From Cryptomeria japonica (taxonomy: Eukaryota > Streptophyta > Pinopsida > Cupressales > Cupressaceae): DNA of 64,000 nucleotides. Both the position numbers and the translations under genes were made by a program. The first letter of the stretch is position 1. Each line of letters opens with the position of its first letter. This document shows, in pieces, positions 24,801 through 36,800 of this stretch. The stretch covers positions 835,624,136 through 835,688,135 of the forward strand of contig NC_081411.1 in the NCBI RefSeq assembly GCF_030272615.1. The letters are read 5' to 3'. The notes under the pieces are model-generated. The model made no database searches and was not told where the DNA came from. It saw only the letters and a program-made list of their open reading frames with translations.

Positions 24801-27800
24801 GGAAGGTATGAAGAATCTTGTTTGAAGTTCTTATTCAAGACTTGTTTTGATCTTCATAGAAATTTTTTAAAGTCTAAGTCTTGAAAATCTAATTTCCATT
24901 CATAATTAATTTGAAAATTTAGAATTCTTGATTTATCATGTCATTTTCAAATTGATGTTTTGAATTATTCCCTTGAAAGGTCTTAAATTCTATGCTTTAA
25001 GGTATGATGCTCAAAGACTAATTGTAATCTTTTGTGTAGACATCAAATGGCAACCCCCAAAGCCGGAGGATCAACTACTTGGCAGACCCTCGTCAAAGAA
25101 GATCAAGTAATCAAAGACGGCCTTCTCCAGTCCAACATCATTAAGGACAACCTTCTCCATCTATCTTCCAATCCAGCATTTGAAGGAAGGCATCACCAAA
25201 TTGAGCATCAACCAAGTGTTGGACAAGGTGGCATCCCGATCATCACTCCTCCATTCTGGTTGGTCCACCTCAACATGTCCAGATTCAATGTACCTGACTC
25301 ATCAAAGATGGCACTAACTTCAATGTACCTACCCCGGCTATCCATTGGTTGAATATTCCAAAGAAGACATGTGTCCAAATAATGCAATTATTTCATTGGT
25401 CGGAATTAAGTTTGTTGTAACAAACCCTAATTAGGGTTTCATTGTGAAATCTTGGCCATTGATCTTGAATTGATCCAAGTCGTTCATTGTATCTGAGGAT
25501 GCTATATATGCCTGTTGACGTGTATTTTGTACACAATCATACACAGAATAAAATACCTAAAGGCATCTTATCCTCTCTTGAGAAAATAGTCTCTAACTGC
25601 TGAAGATTCGCGTAAAGGATCAGTTAGGTAGACTCCAAGGTTCTTTTAGTGGGGTCTCCACGTGTGGACAAGCTCCAGTGGTATGATGTGATTTGCTGGA
25701 ATCACAAGGGGACTTACATTGAACTTCCGATCTGCTTTGCTGGACACAGGCTCTTACTAACTTAGATTAAAAAAAATGGAAAAAGGATAAGGGCGAAAAG
25801 AGGATCTAATCCTAATACTAAGAATGTAGGAGCAATGATTTGATTTTTGATGAAATTCTAACTAGGTCTTGTTTTGACATCAATGGAACATCTACGCAAG
25901 GCTAGTGCGATCTTCTAGGGAAGCTTTATGATGTTCAAATCATCACCGCAGGCATAGATACCATCCAAGTTGATGCATATCAATGAAGAGGCAACAAATT
26001 GAAATTGAGCTTAGGCTGAATGATCCAGTTGACTACGCAAGGCAAGTCTGCAATCAACAAACTGCTAGTAGTATGGATGTACGAATTCCACCATTAATCA
26101 ATCACATTTCCTCCATTCATCTAATCATCTACCATCTAAGATTGAAGACTCAACAAGAAACCATGCAAATTGCAAGAAAACGACATATTTCACCATTACT
26201 TCAATGAAAATGGAGTTTGTTTACAATCAATGGCAACAATTTCTTGCCTTGTCCTCCTATTCTACTCTAATTGCTATTCTATCAACTATATTCTAACTCT
26301 TCCAACTATTTACAACTCTCTCTAATCATCTTATCTAAAATTCCTCTTTACAAAATGAAATGCCTGGGCTTATATAGTGCCCACAATACAATTTGATGGC
26401 TTAGATCAATTCAAGATCAATGGCCAAGATTTTACAATGAAAACCCTAATTAGGGTTTGTTACAACCATTACATAACATTTAATGCTTGACCAATGATAA
26501 AATTGTATTGCTTGGACACATGTCCCTTTTAGAAAAATCGACCAATGGATAGCCGGGGTAGGTACATCGGAGTTTGTGCCACCTTCCATGAGTTAAGTAC
26601 ATTGAATCTGGACATGCTGAGATGGACTTCACTGATTGGAGAAATGATGACTAGGACGCCACCTCATTTGACACTTGGAACTTGGTGGATATTCATCTTG
26701 ATATTGTTGAGAAACTTGCTTTAATTAATTCCTCTGGATCTATTTTGCTTCTTCAACGAGCCCTTGTTCTAACTCCTTGCGTCCTTGATGTGCAGGAAGA
26801 TGATGTACCTCGCCTTGGAACGCTGGATTGGAAGAGGTCGCCCTTGTCTTGGCTTGATCGTCCTGGCGAAGACCGCCCTGGCGAAGACCGTCCTTGATCC
26901 GGCTTGATTTTCCTTGAAGAGACCTCCATTTGACGCCTACACAACATTTCAAAATTAGTAACATGATTTTGCAATACATAACATAAATTAGAGAGCAATT
27001 TTTTAGGAAACTTAATGATAAGTCCTTTATTAATCATTTCCTAAAAAAGACTGAGCTAAGGAAAAACAAAATTTCAAAATCCAAAATTAAGGAAATGACG
27101 ATCAACGTTCGAAATTAAAACAATAAATCCATATCGTCATACCTCTTTGAGAGCTTAACTCTAGAATGCAAAATAAAGGAATTCGCCTAGGCAAAATTTG
27201 AAATTCGATAGTCTTGATGTGATCTTCAAAAGAACGTTCCTCTTATCAACTTCGCCACCCTTCAAGTCTTGGACGTGATTTCCTCTTCAAGTTAGCAATT
27301 TCGCCATCTTTGATATGTCTTTGACGTCCTAGGCAACTTCGCTCAAATGGAAACTTCAAGTTCGCCTCTCCTTTGGATAGTAGTTTCGCACCACCTTTGA
27401 TTGAATTCGCTCCTCTTTTGCCTTCTCCAAGTTGCATATGAGAGATGATAAATGATGATGTGAAAATGAAATAAACACCTTCCTTTATAGGCGCTCACCT
27501 TCATATTGACCTTAGGCCGACTTTTTGCAAAATATAGCAATTAAAACGATTTTTTAAATAAATAATAAAGGCCGACCTTGACAAAATAAACCCAAGCGCT
27601 CCCTTTTGATTTTTATTAAATTAATAATTAATTATTAAATGCCTTTATTTTTAATTAATAAATTTCGATTTTTACAAAGGCAAAAAATAATTAATAAATA
27701 CATACCATGCGCTATTTAAATGCTTTTAATTAAATATCGATTTTTTTTCCAGCATTTAAATAAATTTAAAAAATGTTTGTTTAGCGCCCAAAAATGAAAA

Positions 27801-30800
27801 AGTGGGAAGATACGTACCTCATCGCCCTGGTCCCTGACTGAGGGACAGGAGCGATTTTGCTCTTGTGGGCCTCATTTCACTTCATCACCTTCGAAAATTA
27901 CATTCAACGGATTCGCAATGCCTCCTTTCATTCATTCATGCCTTGAGATCGGTTGAAATTTGGCGAGAAAATCATCTACAACAAAACTCGCTCTGGTCCC
28001 TTCCTGAGGGACAGGAGCGAACTTAAGCATTTTGGTCCTTTGTTGACGTTTGATAATCTTCAATTTGTCTTCAACGGGTTCGATTGACCTCCTTTCTTGC
28101 CTTCGAACATAAAATTTGCTTGATCTTTGCCCAGATCGTACCTTATGAAGAACTTCGCTCTGGTCCTTCAGTGAGGGACAGGAGCGAATTTGACCCTCTA
28201 GGCAAAACTTCATCATTTCATTGTTTTTTGATCAAGTCTGGATGCTCTATCATGCTCATTTCGTCCTTCACCATGCCTTTGATGTCTCGATTCGTCCAAA
28301 CAAGGTCAGGAATGGCTCAACTAAGCATTTTCGCTCTGGTCCCTTGGTGAGGGACACGAGCGATTCGCCTTGGTCCCTTGGAGAGGGACAGGAGCGCATT
28401 TCGCTCTGGACCCTTGGAGAAGGACACGAGCGAAATTTGACTTTTCGCACTCTCGATCAGGACAATTTTAATGGAATATAACATTTAAGTATAAGTGACA
28501 TTTCCTTCTATGTTTCTTCTTTCTTATACTTTAAGTTATATTCCATATATACTTTCAGGATGTTTGAGAGTGGTTTCAGACCTCCAGGAGTTATATTGCA
28601 AAATCTAGTTTTTGGAGGTTTTTTTCAGTTTCCAGACTTAGTCAAATTCAGGATCAGGGCATTCCAGACTTAGCCAAATTTCAGGATCAGGACCTCACTC
28701 AAGCCGGATTTGCTACCCTGTTGATCTCCCCGACAGCACTTCAAGTTATATTCATTTGATAAAATGTACCTCTTTGGACCTTCTCACATCGTCAAGATGT
28801 TAAAATCTTGCAAGGACAAAGCAAAATTGGATTTGTAGCTCCGGTCCTTCACTGAGGGACAGGAGCGATTTAGGCAATTAGCACTGTTATGGACGTCCCA
28901 AAAATCTTCAATTTATATTCAACGCATTTATCTCATGTTTTTCCTTGTTTTTGAACGTAAACTTGCCTTGACCTTTGTCTGGATTTTGCATAATGAAGGA
29001 AATCGCTCTGGTCCCTGGGAGAGGGACGAGAGCTACAAGGTACCTCGCCCTGGTCCCTTGGAGAGGGACAGGAGCGATATGGTCAATATAGGTCATTCTC
29101 CTTCGTTTTTGCATATCAAATTATATTCATTTGGCAAAGTATCTTCCTTCGGACGTCCTCAAATCATTAAACTTTCAAAATCTTGCAAGGACAAGACGAA
29201 ATTTGAATTGTAGCTCCGGTCCTTCACTGAGGGACAGGAGCGATTTTCCTCCTGGAGGCATTTCTGTGCTCATGAAAATCTTCAATTTATATTCAATGGA
29301 AAGATCTCGCCGTTCTCCATCACTTCAAACGTAAAATTTGTCTGGACTCTGCAAGAATGATGAGATATTTGAGATTGAGCTCCTGTCCTTCACTGAGGGA
29401 CAGGAGCGATTTTGCTCCTACAGGCCAAAATATCATGATTTTACACATTTTATCACTTCACAAGGCGAAAACAAATCATTTGAAATGCCTAGGATCAAAA
29501 TTCAAAAAAGTCAAAATTTGGTCAAAAATATTCAATTGGACAAAAATTCACATTTCATCTTCAACACTTAGACAAATTTAAGCTCTGCCTCAACATTCCA
29601 ATTGAAAATTAGACCATTCTGGCGAATTCATTTCATTCAAAATTTGCATTCTAGAAAAGGAAACTCAAAAAGCTCTCAAAACCGACTGGATTCTGGTCCG
29701 AAAAGACGGTAATTAAAACCCTAAGGCTTGACCCTAAATCCAGACAACTAACAAACTAACAAAACCCTAGAAAAAGCAAAGCGAAAACGAACAAAATGAG
29801 CAAAAAAACATGGGTCCCCATTTGCAATGGGGCGATGTGTGAAAACGTCACAACAATGCCCTCACTCATTTCATTTTAAAGGGTTAGAAAAGTTTGAAAA
29901 AGAGAGAGCTTAGAGAGAAGAAAGTTAGAAAGTTATTGTTGTAGCAAGGTCGAGTAGTGAAGAAAGAATTTTGAACAATTGTTGTCCATTTGGCTATGAG
30001 ATCAATAAAATATTGAAGTTATGGTGTTTTATTGCAATACTTGTGGTTATCTTCATGATTGTTTATCTTCTTGAATCACTCTCAGTCGAAATAGCATTTA
30101 GATTTTAAGTTTGAAGGGCGAATTGTTGTGCTTGACCTTTGATAAGATTCATATTCCAAACCACTAGCTTCTTACTGATTGTAAGGACGCCTTGTGTGAT
30201 CAATTGGAAACATTGATAGTGATTAAGAATTCAATCATTCTTGGAAGTATTGATGTGTATCTCTATGATAGTATCTATATCCTTGATGATTTGAAAGATA
30301 TTGAATCCCCTTAGAAAATCGCATCAATTCCAGTAAAGTTGTAATTTCTTGGCGAAACTGAAATTGGTAAAATCTTATCAAGTCTAGTCCTCATTGAGTC
30401 ATTCTTAGGATTAGTATTCCTTCTTTGAAACCCTTATCTTTTGACATTTTTTGAAAATCTGTTGGTGTTAGAAAAATCCTGTTCCTGCATTTGGAAAGAA
30501 ACACGGACAAGCTTTCTCTGAAAGTACGTAAGGCCCCTTAAAGAAACAGCATATACAACGACCACTGGTGCTTATCCACACGTAGAGATCCTACAAAAAG
30601 AACCTTGAAGTCATCCCAATTGATCCTTTCGCGACATCTTCAGCATTCAAAGACTTTATTCAAGAGAGGATAAAATACCTCTAGGTATTTTATTCTATGT
30701 TTGGTCGTGTACAAAATACACATCAACAGGTAGTAGACAACAAGACTTCATTTTGTATGATAACAGCAAAAGTGCAATTCATTTGGCAAAAAGTCCAACT

Positions 30801-33800
30801 TTTCATTCACAAAAAAAACACAGAGCTTTGATATCACTTTATTCAAAGTGTCCTTGAACAGAGTAAGCTAAAGTTGGAGAAAATCCATACTAGCCTGAAT
30901 TTTGCAGATGCATTTACTTAGGTTGTTTCAAAAGTGAATCTAGAATTCTGCAAAGCTTCTCTTAATTTAATAAACATGTGACAATAAGCCTAGAAAAGTG
31001 GGTGACATCTCTTAGAATGACTATTCACAGCATGGATTGGACTTCATGTGGGAGATTGTTCAGTTGTGAAGCCTGATCCTTTCAACTTCCAGCAGACAGC
31101 CCAATATCAAGTCATTAAAACTTTTCATCTTCCTTGTTTTGGTCTCTTCGTCTGCACTGACGAGTTTTTGCATAAATTTGGGGCTTGAAACATTTATCTA
31201 AGGATGAAAAGCTTCTCTATAATTGCTGCAATCAATAAATAGATTAATACTCTACTTTTCCTGTTGATTCAACCATTTTTTTTGGTGAACCATGTAATTC
31301 GTTGTGTTTATATGGAATTCTGTGTGTTGTGTTTATTTGTAACAGGTGTTTTATGTTCTTCTATCTGCCCTGTTTTCTTAACATCTGTTTACCAGAGGTC
31401 TTCTAGATTACCCACATAAAAGCTTTTCTAAGGAGCAATGGATGTCTTCCTGCTAAAATCTATGTTCCAGGGTTATCGTTGTTATTGACATGTTATATGC
31501 TTTAATCATACATTTTTCAGTGTAAAGAAGGGGGAATGAAAATACAATTCTATTGACACCAAACTATAACATGAAATGTTGAAACTTGAAATAAGAAAAA
31601 GTAAGATGCAACAACCAGGCAAAATAATTAGAAAATGAAACTATCCAGCCCAAAATATCATACAAGAGAGGAGCTGAGCTTCTTTATAATGCTATGTCCT
31701 CTTCTATTTATCTTCTCCATTTCATCACTGAAAGGAATCTGATATAGTAGTTACAACAGTCATAGCGTCGAAGTGGCAGTTACATATTACCTAGGCACTA
31801 AAGTACTACATGATCTGCAATCCACGATGAGCATGAAAGAACATTGATTTGTTCATCGTTTTCTCTCTTTTTAGAAGGAATTGTGTGCACTTTTTGTTAT
31901 AGCTGTAGAAACTACTTCTCAAAGATGTCTTGGGAGATCCATTTAGTTTGCGAAAGAAAGCTAGTTTTTCTGGTACATTAATGTTGTAGACTGTCACATA
32001 TGGCCCTAATAGTGGTATCAAGTTGTGTGTCTTCTAAGAAGGGAGTTTGGACATTCAGAAGTGCATTTTGAGGATGGATTACCAGTAACTCTTCTTCTAA
32101 TTGCAGTGGTTTGTATAATTTGAAGTTGTTGGTGTTTAACATAAAATGATTGCTAAATTGAACAAAAAAGTTCTAAGCACAACATGTTTGGACTAATGGC
32201 CAATAGGCCTTTGAATGGGTCATAACTAATAGGCTTTAGTTTATGAGGTTCTTGAACCTCTGTTGATATCTTTAAATGGGTCATAACTAATAGGCTTTAG
32301 TTTACGAGGTTCTTGAACCTCTGTTGACACAAACATAGCAAGACTCACTAGTAGCGAGATTGGACTGCATGACTGTCATGTAGAACTGTATATTTTGCCC
32401 AAGTCTGATGTGCACCATCCTCGACTTTGGTATACACCTGTACCGAGAGCTCTACAAAACCTGTATGTAGCATTGTCCTGCCCCTTTTACTTCTATGGGT
32501 CTAAAAGGGCAGCAAAAATTAATATGGATTAACAGACCTCAAAGGGTGACCTATGGAGTGTATGAAGCCCTGTTATAGCTGTGTTGGATGATGTGGAGAG
32601 CTAAGTTACCAGAAACGAGAAACGAGAAACGCAACCGCAACGGCAACATGACAAGAAACGGAATATTTAAGGTTGCGTATAAAAATATATATATATATAT
32701 ATATAAACATGCAAGTTATATATATAATCAAATCTAAATTAATGATAAAAACTAAATATAATCAAATTTACTTTGATATTCTGAAAAACTAGTGGAAGAT
32801 AAACAATTAATGTTAGTTAAAATTATATATTTAATGTAACTAACATGACTTAGAAAACTATAATTTACATCTACTGGTTAATCCAAAGTTAAGCCATGAA
32901 ACATGCGATTTCACATGCCAAAAAAAATCAATCTGTCAATGTTAAATGAATAAAAAAACAATTACTTTACTGTCAAATCTGTTAAAAACAATTACTTTAT
33001 TGTCAAATCTGTTAATAATAATTATTTTACTACACTTATAATAAATGGTACTTCATAAAGTGAAAGAGGGAATCGAAAACAATACAAAACACCTGCAGGA
33101 AACGGCCGTTAGAAACCAGAAACCCGTTTCTCACGTTGAAATGCGAAACGACTGTAGACCGTCGCATTTCTGGCAACTAAGGTGGAGAGATCCATCCCAC
33201 TGCTGACTGCTCTGACAAATTTGTTGGATGAGGCAAATATATATTATCACTGGCCTCAGTACTGATGTTACTTAAAGGTGAGAAGTTGTGATGAGTGCAT
33301 TTAACAGCCAAATAATTTCCACAACTGTCAAATGTATCTGCAGAATTGTGCACCTAGATGATAGAGTGATGACCTACCTGCTAGGGACTTCTAAAGTACC
33401 TCTTGTACCAATAATTGAATGACAAAGGGTGGAGTTATATATGAATGATTTGGATTTCAGGAGTTAATTAGAGGACAAAACTTCAAATTAATGTGATTAG
33501 ATGCGTAATACTAATAATTGGAAAAATCATAGTAACAATTGGAGTACAAAGGTAACTGAAAAATGGCCACTCAATGAATTGAGGGAAGAATATTGGAAAA
33601 TGGTACACAAAAAAAGGTAAGGTAGTGTAATTGTGAGTGTGTACTAACATATAGCTTGTCTATGAGATGACTACATTATATTACAGTTTCATGTAAACAA
33701 CTGTTTGATACCTGAGATGAGCATTGAGTCAATATGCAACACAAAACTCTATGGGCACCAAGGGATGTGCATGTGTCCCTGGTATTCCAATCCATAAGTG

Positions 33801-36800
33801 TACCTCAAGGAATATGCGTGGACTCCATATACACAAGAGTGAGCTGCATACACAAAGGCTATGCCACCAGGTAGTAGGCTGAAAGCCTACTCTGCCCTGC
33901 CATAAGAAGAGTGCTGTGGGAAAAGCTGAATACAACTCAAATAGTTACACCATAATGCAGAAAAAATTCATGGTACAAAAATCCCTCAATTCCACAGGAA
34001 GAGTCCTGTAAGAGAAGACAAACCAACTTGTTTTAAGAATCCAATGAGCAATCAAACAAGTGCTTCATCCAAAAGTGATAAGCATATATCATGATGTGGC
34101 AGGGCTATGGCACAACATAGAAGATGGCATGGTTGAGATCAGCTGTGCACAGAAGGTTTCTGAATTGAGTTGTCACTTGGATACGTGAAAATTATCACCA
34201 TATGGACTGGTTGACGAAGCCAATTGTCCTGAGACCACATGGCATTGGTGATTCAAGCAGGGAAGACGGAAAATTTGATTGGATATATAACTTGTTCCAC
34301 AAGGATGCTTCTGCTTATGGAAATTAGTAAGGAAATGTTGAACACCTCTAGATAACCTAATGCTTCAGTAGATGTATCTTCGTGACAATCTTATACATCT
34401 TATACAAGTTATAACCATTCTTGTTCTTGTTCTTTGTGAGATATGTGAGAATGAACCATCCCTAAACAACCACCAAGCCTATGTTGCAGATTTTGTAATA
34501 TTGAGTATATTGTAACTAAAGGATGCCATAGAGACTTGAAATTTAGCCATGCCAGGAATTACCCAAGTTTTAATGTGAATAAAGTAAAAATTAAGCCCCA
34601 ACCTGCTAAAGGGCACAAAACTGGTAAGGGCAGCTAGCATTACTAGGATTTACATTAGCTTTTCTAATGGCAGTGTGTATTGAAGAAGGATTAAAGTTTA
34701 ATGATGAGTATGCCATGAGGTATCCTTGGTGGTGGAGTGTAGATCCTTCACATTTATGATTATAGGGTGCAGCATTTAGTTAAGGTGTCTGGCATGTACA
34801 GACATGATGGCTGTATATGTGCATTCACAATGAATCTTCGCCTGTGCCTGTGGATTAGTAGAAAGTTATTTACTTGAAATAGGAATGTCTAGCCCCTTGG
34901 GCAGTTTGTGTTGTGGGACTGTAGCCTGCATTCTTTTGATCGAAGCTTACAAAGAGTGTAGACAGTCTTCTATGATGTCGACCATGGGCTTTGGGAAGGG
35001 CAAGGGGAGGTGCGAAGAGTGGGGCTTTGATCGTTGAAGCCAATGATTTGAAAGATAGTGAAATGTACATAATGTAGATTTCTTTTAATGAATTTATTTG
35101 TATTTTTATGAACATGAAACAACCAACTGAAACTAGCTGTAATGCTGACACAGAGAATATTATATGGAAAACCCTTAAAATCACACAGTGAATAATAAAT
35201 TTAGATCAGATGTTACCTAAATCACCTGAAATTTGCCTTGTTTGCCTCCAAAATTAGTATGATGTGCCAATGCCCCACACAATCTACAATGAAGTAGCTC
35301 ACTCCAAAAATGGAGCTCAATATTGATAACTACTCTAAAAATTACTGAATTGAAATTTTCTTGCAAATGCTTTATCACCGATTCTGAAATCATGCACAAT
35401 AAACCCCATTCAGTCCACCATGCAACCCCTGATATGGAATTGCCAATGCAAGAGGCAAGGGTTTTCGTCCTAACCTCTTGAGACGAGCATGAGAGTGTTC
35501 ATTCTCTTGGACTGTAGAGATACGGCCAAGGGTTTTTGTCCTTAGGATGCAAAATTTGAATACCAAACTCACAATAAAAAATGCCTTATGAAATCTTAAT
35601 GATCAAATGAGCTAGGTGCCTTTTTTACACTTTTTCATTCTGGGCCCTTGGACAAAATCCCCTCCAAGTATTTTAAAATACTTTTAAACAGTTAAGTGTT
35701 TAATACAATTTTTAATTCATTAAAATAATATTATTTAGGTTGCCCCAATGATAAAAGTGATTGTGCCTAACTTAAAATAATATTAATATTCATTTCCCTT
35801 GCACAATCCTTTAGCCTATGGGAAATGGGAATAGGCTACAGGTCTTCTTCATGATGCTAGTTTGAAAACAGGGACATTATAGATGACACACGAATTGATA
35901 CAGCCAAGGTTGCAAGGTATTTTGCAGCTTTTCTAGATAAGATCTCCAACTCAGAATTATGTATTTGGGTGATGAGAATGTAGGAGCTTGCTATGGAGAT
36001 GGATGTATGTCTTGTGTCAGTATACATGAAACCATGACTCAGCTTCTTTTGGACCTAGGCCAATCTAGAGGAAGAAAGAATGTCTTGGACGCCACCTAGT
36101 CTTTAAGCTATTATTTGATCACAGAGAGATTTATTTCAACAATTATCTTGAGCACTTTCACATCATCAAAGAGGACCAGGCCAAAAGCCATCACGGGATC
36201 AAAGAAATAGCCATTGTACATGTCAATCTCTCTTTGAATGCACACAATGATATTTTTGTTTCATGTGAAGAACTAGTAGAAGTGCTGCCCATGGCTAAAG
36301 CAAAACGATGTATGAAATACAAGAATGTTGATGTGGCTACAACGGAGCCTTCATAATTTTCCCAAGCCCCCTCTTTGCCCGATGTTAATTGTTATCTAAC
36401 TTTTAGGAGGGGCTCAAGTAATTTGTCCTTGCCCTTGAAACCAGTAAATCTGATCTGGGTATGTGTAGATTGTGCACCATTAATAGTAACTATAAGTAAA
36501 CAAATTGATCATTTTGGATTATAATAGCTAGACGGTTAAGTTGATTTATTTATTTTTAATTGTTGAACTCACTGTTATAAGAATACTGTAATTTGGTGCC
36601 ATTTTTGCAGCCATCGGGTGTCTCACCCAGGTTTACTAGCAAAAATAAACTAAGCCCCACGTGATCCAAACAACTTGTTATGACTCATAATGAGTCACTA
36701 AAAAATATGAAAAATTAAATGAAATTGAAAAATATCTCAAACCACAAGATTAGACAGATAAGGCATTTTGCAACGAAAATGGTTCTAAGGCACAATATAG

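Larger units (their letters stand above)
25513..29855 (-). mobile_element. Element P2: giant solo-LTR-like element inside M2
   Basis: 4,343 bp; plus-strand ends are TGTTGACGTG and GTCACAACA, with target duplications ATGCC at 25508-25512 and 29856-29860. Sense is minus. It keeps the palindrome array, TATA, leader intron sites, a short Gln/Gly/Arg/Ser-rich gene-slot remnant (around 26927-26750), the telo-box palindrome 26458-26441 and TATATAAGCCC near 26380-26369. The P1 ORF is absent. Confidence 0.85.
21603..30728 (+). mobile_element. Element M2: giant solo-LTR-like element (split by P2)
   Basis: Sense-plus copy in two parts, 21603-25512 and 29861-30728, totalling about 4.78 kb. Ends are TGTTGTGACC and CACATCAACA, with target duplications GGTAG at 21598-21602 and 30729-30733. 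Order: terminal region, palindrome array, AT-rich stretch, TATA near 24550, leader with intron 24806-25039, short ORF, telo-box palindrome 25422-25439, then a second TATA interrupted by P2. Confidence 0.85.
2520..31383 (+). mobile_element. Ty1/Copia LTR retrotransposon, decayed, host to nested insertions
   Basis: A single old Copia element is split by later insertions. Its parts are: 5' LTR 2520-2841, primer site, gag 2917-3489, interruption 3490-8004, gag end and protease 8005-8618, M1 insertion, pol fragments 20839-21597, M2 insertion, RNase H end 30734-30985, 3' LTR 31057-31383. Piece order, common strand and the target duplications of M1 and M2 show one original element. The LTRs differ by many substitutions and indels, so it is old. 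Flanking target duplication is unclear: ATTGT before, TCTGT after. Confidence 0.85.

Noticed and set aside
8624-30728. One 22-kb DNA transposon with long inverted repeats at both ends
   Set aside because: The inverted ends are explained by four separate elements, each with its own perfect 5-bp target duplication, and by Copia sequence continuing between and beyond them.
33729-35184. Minus-strand ORFs in the intron as new genes
   Set aside because: No motifs, no conservation signal, and ORF lengths expected by chance.
36680-36697. TGACTCATAATGAGTCA palindrome as a bZIP control site
   Set aside because: Short, broken in duplication copy B (ATGATTCA), and over 3 kb downstream of exon 1A; could be chance.
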